Of a stretch of 64,000 bases of DNA, positions 17,995 through 26,526 are shown piece by piece; the first letter of the stretch is position 1; each line of letters starts with the position of its first letter. The DNA lies in assembly GCA_947166705.1 (NCBI GenBank), contig CAMVFE010000007.1, forward strand, positions 1 to 64,000, written 5' to 3'. Source of the DNA: an uncultured Clostridia bacterium (GTDB lineage Bacteria; Bacillota; Clostridia; Christensenellales; Aristaeellaceae). Below the pieces are notes generated by a model. It ran no database searches. It had not been told where the DNA came from and saw only the letters and a list, made by a program, of their open reading frames with translations. The position numbers and the translations under genes were made by a program.

Positions 17995-19317
17995 TCATTG
18001 TCCTGTGCTTTCTTGAGAATATCGCAAGTCTTCAACGCGTTTGGCCTTCCCCGTGAAGCGTTGAAGTGTTCCGGGGTTAACAAGTTTTGTTTTCATCTTC
18101 ACAATAATGATTTCACTAAGACGTTTTTGCAGTTGCTCATTGATTGCATGGATTTTATTTTCCGCGTAGAGTTCTAAAGGGTCTACTAATTCGACAAATA
18201 ATGTTGCAGTATCCTGATACCCATCTCTTTCCAGTTTGAGATGATAGTGAGGGCTTAGTCCATCTATCCCATCTATAGCGCATTCTATCTGAGATGGGAA
18301 TACATTTACCCCTTTAAATACGATCATATCATCTGTACGAGCATATGGCGCTTTCATACGAACAGAAGTCCGTCCGCAAGCACAGGTTTCGTAATTCAAA
18401 GAAGTAATATCCCTCGTTCTATATCTCAACAATGGCATTGCTTCGCGGTACAAAGAAGTGAAAACGAGTTCTCCTTCTTCGCCTTCAGGTAATGTCTTTC
18501 CAGACGTAGGATTAATAATCTCTGGGTAAAACAAATCTTCGGATATATGCATTCCACAATGGGCATCGCATTCTCCTGCGACTCCTGGTCCAAAGCATTC
18601 GGTTAATCCGTAGTTATCAAATGTCGGCACACCTAGTTTCTTTTCTATGGTATTCCGCATCCCATTCGTGCATCTTTCAGCTCCTAATAATACTTTTGTG
18701 ATTTTATACTCGTCGCCAGGAATTTTTGTTTGGCTAATTAAATCCGCAAGGTATGTTGCGTACGAAGGAGTAGCCATAAGAGCAGTTACGCCTACATCGT
18801 GCAGCATAACGAGCTGTTTTTGAGTATTTCCAGTTGAAGCTGGTACAATTGTACAACCTATAAGCTCTGCGCCTTGATGAAATCCAAGGGCCCCGGTAAA
18901 CAAACCATATCCAACCGATATTTGCAGAACATCTTCTGCTTCAATACTGTTTAGACACAAAACACGAGCAGATGCCTCTGCCCATGTTTTCATATCCCTT
19001 TTCGTATAATAACCTAGAGTTGGTTTCCCGGTAGTTCCAGAAGAAGCGTGGATTCTAGCAATTTTATCCCTTGGTACAGCCAGAAACCCGTTCGGATAAT
19101 TATTTTTCAAATCATCTTTGGTAGTAAAAGGTATTCTTTCAATATCCTTGAGGTCTTTTATATCACGTCCTGAAAGAATGCCCGCTCGGGAAAGCTGCTC
19201 TGTATAAAATGGAATTTTCTCAATGCAATAATCAACCATCTGGCGTAAACGATTGAGTTGCAGCCTTCTCATCTGGTCTCGTGGCATCATTTCTATCTGA
19301 CGATTAAAAATGCTCAT
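17995..19317 (-). CDS. phenylacetate-CoA ligase (PaaK)-family adenylate-forming enzyme
   Basis: IHASSGTTGKPTLGYYTKRD, DNYGLTECFGPGVAGEC, YARTDDMIVFKGVNVFPSQIE. Confidence 0.93.
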   Translation of the reverse strand: MSIFNRQIEMMPRDQMRRLQLNRLRQMVDYCIEKIPFYTEQLSRAGILSGRDIKDLKDIERIPFTTKDDLKNNYPNGFLAVPRDKIARIHASSGTTGKPTLGYYTKRDMKTWAEASARVLCLNSIEAEDVLQISVGYGLFTGALGFHQGAELIGCTIVPASTGNTQKQLVMLHDVGVTALMATPSYATYLADLISQTKIPGDEYKITKVLLGAERCTNGMRNTIEKKLGVPTFDNYGLTECFGPGVAGECDAHCGMHISEDLFYPEIINPTSGKTLPEGEEGELVFTSLYREAMPLLRYRTRDITSLNYETCACGRTSVRMKAPYARTDDMIVFKGVNVFPSQIECAIDGIDGLSPHYHLKLERDGYQDTATLFVELVDPLELYAENKIHAINEQLQKRLSEIIIVKMKTKLVNPGTLQRFTGKAKRVEDLRYSQESTGQ

Positions 19318-19348
19318 GCTAACACAGCCTTTCGGGGTAAAATAATAA

Positions 19349-19690
19349 TCAGATGTACTCTCTAACTAATCCCCTACTTTTATTAAACATGTATATCGTT
19401 GCCTGAATATGTTCCATTTCGGGTTCAGAAAGATTTTCAGTTCCATTAAAAACACGTTGATATTGTTCCAAATCTTCATTTCGCAAAAAGCCAGCTGCAA
19501 CATAAAGATCAATAATGGGGCAGGCAAAAACATCGGATATTTTACGCAACTCATCAAACGTGCACTGCTCAGTTCCTGACAGAATGCGTTCCAGCCTACA
19601 CTCCGGTATTGATAGAGCTTCACTTAGCTGATGATTATCAAGCCCGTTTACATCTGCTTTATCCCTTAACAGTTCATTTAATGATCGCAT
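19349..19690 (-). CDS. XRE-type HTH regulator (small)
   Basis: MRSLNELLRDKADVNGLDNHQLSEALSIPECRLERILSGTEQCTFDELRKISDVFACPIIDLY. Start moved to 19690, where an RBS-like ggagaaa precedes the ATG. Confidence 0.7.
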   Translation of the reverse strand: MRSLNELLRDKADVNGLDNHQLSEALSIPECRLERILSGTEQCTFDELRKISDVFACPIIDLYVAAGFLRNEDLEQYQRVFNGTENLSEPEMEHIQATIYMFNKSRGLVREYI

Positions 19691-19766
19691 TGCTACTTTC
19701 TCCTTTTCTGCGTTAGTAGTCATCAATAACCCGACGAAATCGGTAAACAACCTGAACAATGCCTGT

Positions 19767-20741
19767 TTATTTGATGATTTTGATGATGCTGTAGCTATTA
19801 TTCTTTAGAAGCGTTTGGACACGTTCAATGTTCAGCGATCCTACTGGCTCTTTTTTCATTGCACTTTGAATAGAAAGAAGCACTAGATAGTCATACCAGT
19901 AATCGTCACTTTTTGAATTTAAATCGTCTTCATCCAGTGAATTTACAGCGCCAAGAAGAGAATATTCTTCTCCGCCCCAAGTAAAATACGCATAACTCGT
20001 AGTATTACCGCCGAATCCATTCTGAGCCCCATAATGCATCACACAAGAAGGCTCTGTTTCAACATACACCGGATTATCATCAGTGCTTGCTTCAGTATCT
20101 TTTACTGTATCAGGATAGAAAGTAATTTCATATATTGACAGAGAATCAGGGTTCTTTAACACTTTTTTGATGGCTTTAATACAGGAGAAAGCGCGAGATT
20201 CATATGATAATTCTTCACGAAGCTTGATAACGTCCTCGGTCTGTTCGATACTATCGAGCATAGCATCAGCTTCTTCGTACTTCCCTTGAATCATATATGC
20301 TTCAGCTTGCTTTGATGCTAATTCTGCTTTCAGTTCCGGAGAAACACTTCCTTCAGGGACCGTGCTAATCTTTCTTTCTGCGCCAGAATAATCCCCAGAC
20401 TTTATACACTCCTCAATTTCAGCGACTGTAATCTGAACAAGCAGATCGTTCTTTTTTTCCGAATTGCCAAGCTGAGACAGAATAACTTCAGCCTCACTAA
20501 ACTTTCCTCTAGCGATTAACGTTTCAGCTTGAGAAAGTTTTTGCTGTGGTTGGATAACAAATAAATAGCACGCAGCAGTACATGCAGCTAAAAGAACAGC
20601 GATAAGAATAATGAGCCCTGTTTTTGACTTCTTTTTTTGTGCTTGTGCAGGTTGCCCGTTGATTGAGTAACCACAGTGTGGACACTGCTGAACCGTATTG
20701 CTGACTTCGTGTCCGCATTCAGGACAATTGATGAGTGCCAT
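19767..20741 (-). CDS. zinc-ribbon, single-TM, TPR-like repeat protein
   Basis: MALINCPECGHEVSNTVQQCPHCGYSING, TM, then helical repeats (LIARGKFSEAEVILSQLGN...). Start moved to 20741 (strong RBS agaggggga). Confidence 0.8.
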   Translation of the reverse strand: MALINCPECGHEVSNTVQQCPHCGYSINGQPAQAQKKKSKTGLIILIAVLLAACTAACYLFVIQPQQKLSQAETLIARGKFSEAEVILSQLGNSEKKNDLLVQITVAEIEECIKSGDYSGAERKISTVPEGSVSPELKAELASKQAEAYMIQGKYEEADAMLDSIEQTEDVIKLREELSYESRAFSCIKAIKKVLKNPDSLSIYEITFYPDTVKDTEASTDDNPVYVETEPSCVMHYGAQNGFGGNTTSYAYFTWGGEEYSLLGAVNSLDEDDLNSKSDDYWYDYLVLLSIQSAMKKEPVGSLNIERVQTLLKNNSYSIIKIIK

Positions 20742-20784
20742 AGTGTATCCCCCTCTTTGAGCATTACTTTGCTTGGGTTGATTA

Positions 20785-20830
20785 TCAAAAGGTGTACCTT
20801 TTGAAACCATGTCCTCCGTAGGGTCCTACG
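20785..20830. promoter_or_regulatory. paired palindromes upstream of the minus-strand operon
   Basis: tcaaaaggt-gt-acct tttga (20785-20804, 9-bp arms) and cgtagg-gt-cctacg (20817-20830, 6-bp arms), just upstream of the start at 20741. Confidence 0.5.
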
Positions 20831-20940
20831 TCCCATAAGAATATGTAAAACCAGTGTTGCCTGCATGCATCTCTGTTTATAATTACATCCTTCTTTTTCG
20901 AGTTGCTCGGTTTTTCTCCAAAGACTCCTGCGATTAGTCT

Positions 20941-23406
20941 TCAGAGTGTCTTTTTTGATGGATATTTATCGGTGAAATACTTGTTGCCGTCCATGAGTTC
21001 ATAAAGATCGATGTAAGTATCAATTCTGATTTTGGCATTGTCAACAAGCTTTTTTTTGTTGGAGTCTTTTACTGTTAAATTAAACCTGAAGTTATCAATC
21101 ACGTCAGACTGATACTCGTCAATAAGAACACTTGAAGGGATCAGCCATTTGAAGAAAATGTTTGTATAATACTTTGCTCCTGCTGGTATCGTAACGCTAG
21201 AACTGTTTATGACTTTCATCACATACCCGTTGACTTTTATATTTCCAAGATCAAAATTCAAAGCCTGATCAGACTTATTAATAATCAATATTGCAGGATG
21301 GAAGTACATGTCTGAATCATGAGTATCTTTCAGTCCGATCCAATAAAGTGAGATGTAACTATCATCGTACAACACCTGCAGTTTGCCTGGATCCAAAGCT
21401 TCGCCGGTAAATCCATTGGGATATTTCTTTGCAAATTCCGAATCACCTTTCATAATGTCACAAACAGATAATTCAGTATTAATAATGAATGATCTGTCTT
21501 TAAAAAACGTTTTTTGATCACTTTTTAGAGTAAACACCAATTCAATCTTTGTTATTTTGTCAAAACCATAGCCATCCAAAATATCATCACTTGAAACAAG
21601 CCATGTAAAGAGTGTAGACATAAGCACTCTTGATTCTTCGTCAATAATGATTTCTGAAGCGTTTTTTATCGGGACGCAGCAATCATTAAAGAGAACCTGA
21701 TTTATGTCTAACTTAACGGTATCAGAACTGTCGTTGGAGATGTCAATTCTGAAATTGAAATCCATTCCGGATGATTGTGTATCACTCAGGCCTCCGAATT
21801 TGATTGCTATATTGTGCTCCTGATATAATGTGATTGGCTTATCATCAGGATACCATTTAAAAGAATCCAATGCAGAATCTGCCTCTGGGGCAGGGGTTGC
21901 CGTCGGAGCCGAATGTCTTATTTCAAATACTTTTTCTTCTGTTGCTAACCCACGATTTTCCTCATCATAATAGAAAAGCTCATTGCTGCTGGCAGAGTAA
22001 TAATCCTTTGGATTCACTGTAACATTGTAGTCTTTTCCTTTTCGCTCCATCTGAAGCGTTAATGTGCGATCCTCCTTGAACAGTTCATTACGAAATACAT
22101 CTTCAAGATACGGCTCATCCATATAGGTTATGCTATCTATACCCCAGAGCAAATCCCCTGATTCGATTTTGTAAAGTTTGGCCCAGCTTTCATTAACTTC
22201 GGTTATCCATAATCCCGGATGATGGAAACCATATGCTTTTGCGTAGTTCGTATTAAGATAGTATCCTTCTATGCCTCTGAAAAAATTTATTGTGTTGAGT
22301 TCAGAAATAATGGAAGAAACACTATTGTCGTATTTGGGAGTGCGATAATTATTATAAGCAGATGAAGCGTTGATATATCCCTTTGTTTTCGAAGAGAACC
22401 ACGCCCACTGGCTTTCAGGAATGCTGACAGGATCAGCATCGGTAAAATCCGTCACCGTTGCCGGCTGATAACCAATTACAGCAACCTCAATGCGGGAGAA
22501 TTTTTGCGATCGTAGCGTTTCGTTCAAATACAATGTAACAATGCCTTTTACGGAGTTACCGTTTTTCAAAGCTCCTGTAGGATAGCCGGTATCAAATACC
22601 TGCGCCTTATATAAAAAATCATGCCACTTCGACGGACTTTTATCGGAAGGCATAAGTAATCTGCCAGTATCATCATAGAGGCATACAGAGAAATAAATAT
22701 GTTTTAATCCGTTGCCAGTCTGATTTGTTACATTCACCGAAATATATCTCCGACTCTGTTTTACATCATTGATTATAATCTTTCTGGCATTCGGAATGGC
22801 GTTTGATCCGACTGTAATATCAAAAGTTTGCGTTGCTTTCATGTCATTTTTATCTTTGACAGTAATACGGGTTTTCCCTGGTTTCAACGCACTGACTTTC
22901 AAAGTCAAATCTGTCCCTTTTAGCAATGGCGTTACAACAATAATATCTTTAACGGATGACATGATTGTAACATCGCTGTAATTCTTCCCAAAAAAGGACA
23001 AATGAATTTCCAGATCTTTTAGTGAATTAATACTATATGCTTTTTGAGTCCCCCCTGTCAGACTGGGAACATAGACAGTAAATTTGGTTTTGGCCTTTCC
23101 TCCGTCTTTAGATGATATCTCAATTGTCGCATGACCGCCGCCAACTGCTTTGATGCTATAGCCATCTACTCTTACAACAGAACTGTCACTGGACCTTAAT
23201 GTATATTCCCGATTAGTGGCGTCAGATGGAGAAATTGTTACTTCAGGCATAAATGATTGTCCAACATTTATCGTAACATTATTTTGAGATACTTTGATAC
23301 CTTTAACGAATTTCTGATTATCCGCACCATAAGCAACCGCCTGGATAAGCACCACCATGATCAGAATGCCTATTGTCAAGAGATGCCGTCTTATCTTGTT
23401 CATCAT
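20941..23406 (-). CDS. secreted multidomain protein: BIG2-like Ig domain, PDZ-like domain, C-terminal beta-rich domains
   Basis: Signal peptide; VKGIKVSQNNVTINVGQSFMPEVTISPSDATNREYTLRSSDSSVVRVDGYSIKAVGGGHATIEI (BIG2-like); GLWITEVNESWAKLYKIESGDLLWGIDSITYMD (PDZ-like). Confidence 0.7.
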   Translation of the reverse strand: MMNKIRRHLLTIGILIMVVLIQAVAYGADNQKFVKGIKVSQNNVTINVGQSFMPEVTISPSDATNREYTLRSSDSSVVRVDGYSIKAVGGGHATIEISSKDGGKAKTKFTVYVPSLTGGTQKAYSINSLKDLEIHLSFFGKNYSDVTIMSSVKDIIVVTPLLKGTDLTLKVSALKPGKTRITVKDKNDMKATQTFDITVGSNAIPNARKIIINDVKQSRRYISVNVTNQTGNGLKHIYFSVCLYDDTGRLLMPSDKSPSKWHDFLYKAQVFDTGYPTGALKNGNSVKGIVTLYLNETLRSQKFSRIEVAVIGYQPATVTDFTDADPVSIPESQWAWFSSKTKGYINASSAYNNYRTPKYDNSVSSIISELNTINFFRGIEGYYLNTNYAKAYGFHHPGLWITEVNESWAKLYKIESGDLLWGIDSITYMDEPYLEDVFRNELFKEDRTLTLQMERKGKDYNVTVNPKDYYSASSNELFYYDEENRGLATEEKVFEIRHSAPTATPAPEADSALDSFKWYPDDKPITLYQEHNIAIKFGGLSDTQSSGMDFNFRIDISNDSSDTVKLDINQVLFNDCCVPIKNASEIIIDEESRVLMSTLFTWLVSSDDILDGYGFDKITKIELVFTLKSDQKTFFKDRSFIINTELSVCDIMKGDSEFAKKYPNGFTGEALDPGKLQVLYDDSYISLYWIGLKDTHDSDMYFHPAILIINKSDQALNFDLGNIKVNGYVMKVINSSSVTIPAGAKYYTNIFFKWLIPSSVLIDEYQSDVIDNFRFNLTVKDSNKKKLVDNAKIRIDTYIDLYELMDGNKYFTDKYPSKKTL

Positions 23407-23538
23407 CTTTTTTCTCTTCCTTCTAAAACTTTGAGGTACTGGTTTTTGTAAGGTTTATATTCACGGAAAAACAATATGCTTTGATCTCATCTCCCTTCAT
23501 TCTGGTGTCTGAGCAAGTAAGTGTATTAAACCTCTCTT

Positions 23539-24054
23539 TCATGTTTGATTTGTCGCGTTCTGCTGCTCTGTTATTTCATTGCTTGAGGAATTATCTGGTT
23601 CGTTATCAGAAGAATCCGGTTTTTCCGGAATGATTTCGTTTTTCAAGGGCTGAATTACATTTTCCGTCTGAGTTTGTATACCATTGTTAATCGATTTTTC
23701 TATCCCGGCCTGCAAAGCATGAATGTTTTCATTTGAAGCGGAAAGTTTTTTCTCCAGGGCAGACAGAGCTTTTCGAATCATTTCGGTCTGGTCTGGTTCC
23801 AGTAAAGAAAGAGAAACGATCCCTAATAATGCGGCCGTGGCAAAGTAAACAGCTTTAGCGGTCAGCGCTCCGGAAATCTCGCCGCCGCGCAGGGAAGCCT
23901 CGATTATAAAGTTATAGGCGTCGCCGCCGACGTATTCCGTCATCTTCCCGGTGCCGTAGGATTTGATGTATTTATCCGGTGCGGCGGTTGTAAAGCCAAG
24001 GATCATAAACACGACGGCGAGAACCAGACCTGAAATACCTGCTGCTTTTTTCAT
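23539..24054 (-). CDS. membrane protein of unknown function with charged/Asn-rich C-terminus
   Basis: MKKAAGISGLVLAVVFMILGF, second TM, coiled-coil-like tail. Start moved to 24054. Confidence 0.65.
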   Translation of the reverse strand: MKKAAGISGLVLAVVFMILGFTTAAPDKYIKSYGTGKMTEYVGGDAYNFIIEASLRGGEISGALTAKAVYFATAALLGIVSLSLLEPDQTEMIRKALSALEKKLSASNENIHALQAGIEKSINNGIQTQTENVIQPLKNEIIPEKPDSSDNEPDNSSSNEITEQQNATNQT

Positions 24055-24303
24055 AAGCCGCTGCCCCTCCCTTTTCCGGCTGATGCAATGAAAATAACCT
24101 GACAATGGGAACGTATGTAAGGAATCCGACAGGAACTGATAAGAAAAGATATATCTGTTTGCCTGCATGTTATAAACCGCGGCAGAAAAAGTCACGACAC
24201 GAAACGTGTCATTTGTGAGTCACTGCCGTGGCGGGTGTCTCAAAAAGCAGGAAAAGGCGACACAAAGGCTGCGAACACAAGGAAAATGCACGATCCAGTC
24301 AGC

Positions 24304-24332
24304 TTGAAAAAAAGAGAAAAATGTTGTAAAGT
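24304..24332 (+). promoter_or_regulatory. candidate housekeeping-sigma promoter for XRE gene
   Basis: TTGAAA-N17-TAAAGT. Confidence 0.45.
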
Positions 24333-24367
24333 TTCTGTTATCCGATACGAAAGGAATAGGGACAGAC

Positions 24368-25291
24368 GTGGAAAGCTTGGGAGAACAGATCCGGAAGGCC
24401 CGGAGAGAAAAACGAATTACGCAGGACGAGCTGGCGGCGCAGATCAATGTGTCGCGCTCGGCGGTAGCGAACTGGGAGCAGGACCGCCGCATGCCGGACT
24501 GGGAGATGGTTCAGCGGCTGTCCGAAATCCTGGGTACGGAGTTCAGGAACGCCTCCGAAACAGGGACGGCGGAAACAGCCGATTCGGAAGAGGGCAGCCT
24601 CAGCGGAAAAGACGCGCTTTCAGGAACCGGCGCGGAGCCGGAAACGGAGGCTTCCGGGGCGGAGAATGCTGACTCAGGCATCGGCTCGGCGGACGGGACT
24701 CCCTATACCGCCGCGGAGCCCGGGACGGAAAAGGCCGAAGAAGGCGCTTCCGCAAAGGCGGGCCGCAGGAAATGGCGCTGGGCCGCGCTGGCCGGCGGAC
24801 TCGCGGCGGTGGCGCTGCTGGTCTGGTTCGTGCTGGTTCCGGCGCTGAAGCCGAAGGAGCTGCCGCTGACCTTTATGGCGAAGGACGGGACCGTCTATAC
24901 CCGGGAGGAGTTCGCGGAGGCTGAGCAGAACCAGGAGGGGAAGGCTTATCTGACGGTGACGCCGAAGCTGAGCATCATGACCGGGGAGTCCACGGATTAT
25001 TATATTTACGACTTTGATTATTTTGAGAAGAACGGAATCGCCCTGAAGGTGGACAGCGTGGAGGCTGTTTATTTCTCGAAGAAGGGCGAGAACATCAGCA
25101 TGCGGGTGACGGCGGAGGACATTCAGGCGAACGGACTCCCGGTGGACATTCCGGCTTACGGAAAGTGGACGTATCAGGGCGGCCTGCCGGTTCAGAAAAC
25201 CCTGTACGGAGTCGGCGAGAAGCTGTACTGCACGGACGAAAACGGCAGCAAGCTCGTATTCCACGGCTATCTTCCCTTCCCGGAAACCTGA
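24368..25291 (+). CDS. XRE-family HTH regulator with TM and extracytoplasmic domain
   Basis: GTG start; LGEQIRKARREKRITQDELAAQINVSRSAVANWEQDRRMPDWEMVQRLSEILG; TM AALAGGLAAVALLVWFVLVPAL. Confidence 0.88.
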   Translation: MESLGEQIRKARREKRITQDELAAQINVSRSAVANWEQDRRMPDWEMVQRLSEILGTEFRNASETGTAETADSEEGSLSGKDALSGTGAEPETEASGAENADSGIGSADGTPYTAAEPGTEKAEEGASAKAGRRKWRWAALAGGLAAVALLVWFVLVPALKPKELPLTFMAKDGTVYTREEFAEAEQNQEGKAYLTVTPKLSIMTGESTDYYIYDFDYFEKNGIALKVDSVEAVYFSKKGENISMRVTAEDIQANGLPVDIPAYGKWTYQGGLPVQKTLYGVGEKLYCTDENGSKLVFHGYLPFPET

Positions 25292-25348
25292 GGCGCGGGG
25301 AAGGCTCCGGAAGGATGCCGGAGGGAAGCGTAAAAGGAAGGCATCATT

Positions 25349-25376
25349 GCCCGGTTCGGAAGAACCGGGCTTTTAT
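25349..25376 (+). terminator. intrinsic terminator
   Basis: gcccggttc-ggaa-gaaccgggc followed by TTTTAT. Confidence 0.8.
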
Positions 25377-25549
25377 ATGGAAGAAAAGGGTGCGCCGCGG
25401 GCGGTGGGAACGGGCGGAAGAAAGACGCCGGGCCGGCGGGCCGGCAGGGCGCAGCGGGAGGCCGGAAAGATGCCGGGGCGCACAAAAGAGAAAGCCGTGA
25501 GAAGGGCGTCAGGACGGACGGACCGCCGCGCCGCGGGCGGCGGGAAGGC

Positions 25550-25578
25550 TTGAAATAGCAGGTGGATTATTGTATAGT
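25550..25578 (+). promoter_or_regulatory. candidate promoter for phosphodiester glycosidase gene
   Basis: TTGAAA-N17-TATAGT. Confidence 0.6.
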
Positions 25579-25628
25579 TTGTGGACAGGCTTCCCAGAAG
25601 GCCTGGAACAAGAAGGAGCGGATGTCGG

Positions 25629-26489
25629 ATGAAGAAGCGCGCGATGCGGGCGCTGATGATCCTGATGGCGGTTCTGACCGCCGCTGCGGCCGCGGAATCC
25701 CTGCCGCCGGAAGGGCCCGCGCCCTATCCCCCGGTTTCCTCCGCGGTGTCGGAGGACGGGCTGGGGTATGACGACGGCTCGGTTTCGGTCCGCATTGTTC
25801 CGGGGACGGCGATGGATACGAAGATTTATTACGTCTACGTGAAAATATCGGATCCGAGCCAGCTGCGCACCGCCACCGCCGGAGCGCCCCGCAGCCTCGT
25901 GCAGACGAAGGCGGACGCGATGGCCCGGCGCAGCAACGCCGTACTGGCCGTGAACGGGGATTTTTACTGCGGACACAACAGCGGCATCGTGTACCGGCAG
26001 GGGCAGATGGTGCGGAACGTGCCGGCCTACACGCGGGACGGGCTGATTATCGACGAGAACGGGGACCTGCACATCCTGCCCGGCATCGGCGCGAAGGACC
26101 TGGAGGCCTTCCAGTCGGAGCATGAGGTGCGGGAGGCCTTCTGTTTCGGCCCGGGGCTGATCATCGACGGGAAGCGAGCGGAGTTTGATTACAAGGCGAA
26201 GACCAGCTGCGGCTACCCGACCCGGGCGCAGCGGATGATCTTCTGCCAGACGGGGCCGCTGGAATACCTCTTCCTGGCGACGGAGGGCCCGGAGCAGGAT
26301 CAGCCTGGGCTGACGGTTCCGGAATGCGTGGACCTGCTGGAGGCGCTGGGCACGGTCCGGCAGGCGTACAACCTGGACGGCGGCAACTCCACCTGCATCG
26401 TGCTGGCGGGAGAGAAGGTCAACGCCCGGGAATTCAAGACCCGGGACATCGGGGATATCATCTATTTCGCGACGCTGGTGAAACCCTGA
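25629..26489 (+). CDS. phosphodiester glycosidase (NAGPA-like) family secreted protein
   Basis: Signal peptide MKKRAMRALMILMAVLTAAAAAE; VLAVNGDFYCGHNSG, AYNLDGGNSTCIVLAGEKVN. Confidence 0.88.
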   Translation: MKKRAMRALMILMAVLTAAAAAESLPPEGPAPYPPVSSAVSEDGLGYDDGSVSVRIVPGTAMDTKIYYVYVKISDPSQLRTATAGAPRSLVQTKADAMARRSNAVLAVNGDFYCGHNSGIVYRQGQMVRNVPAYTRDGLIIDENGDLHILPGIGAKDLEAFQSEHEVREAFCFGPGLIIDGKRAEFDYKAKTSCGYPTRAQRMIFCQTGPLEYLFLATEGPEQDQPGLTVPECVDLLEALGTVRQAYNLDGGNSTCIVLAGEKVNAREFKTRDIGDIIYFATLVKP

Positions 26490-26526
26490 CCGGCGGACGC
26501 GCGTGAGAAAAGAGGCCTGATTCGGA

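Noticed and set aside
20742-20940. c-di-GMP riboswitch in the operon leader
   Set aside because: The region has hairpins but none of the conserved GEMM-type sequence blocks I could recognise; kept only as an unclassified structured/operator region.
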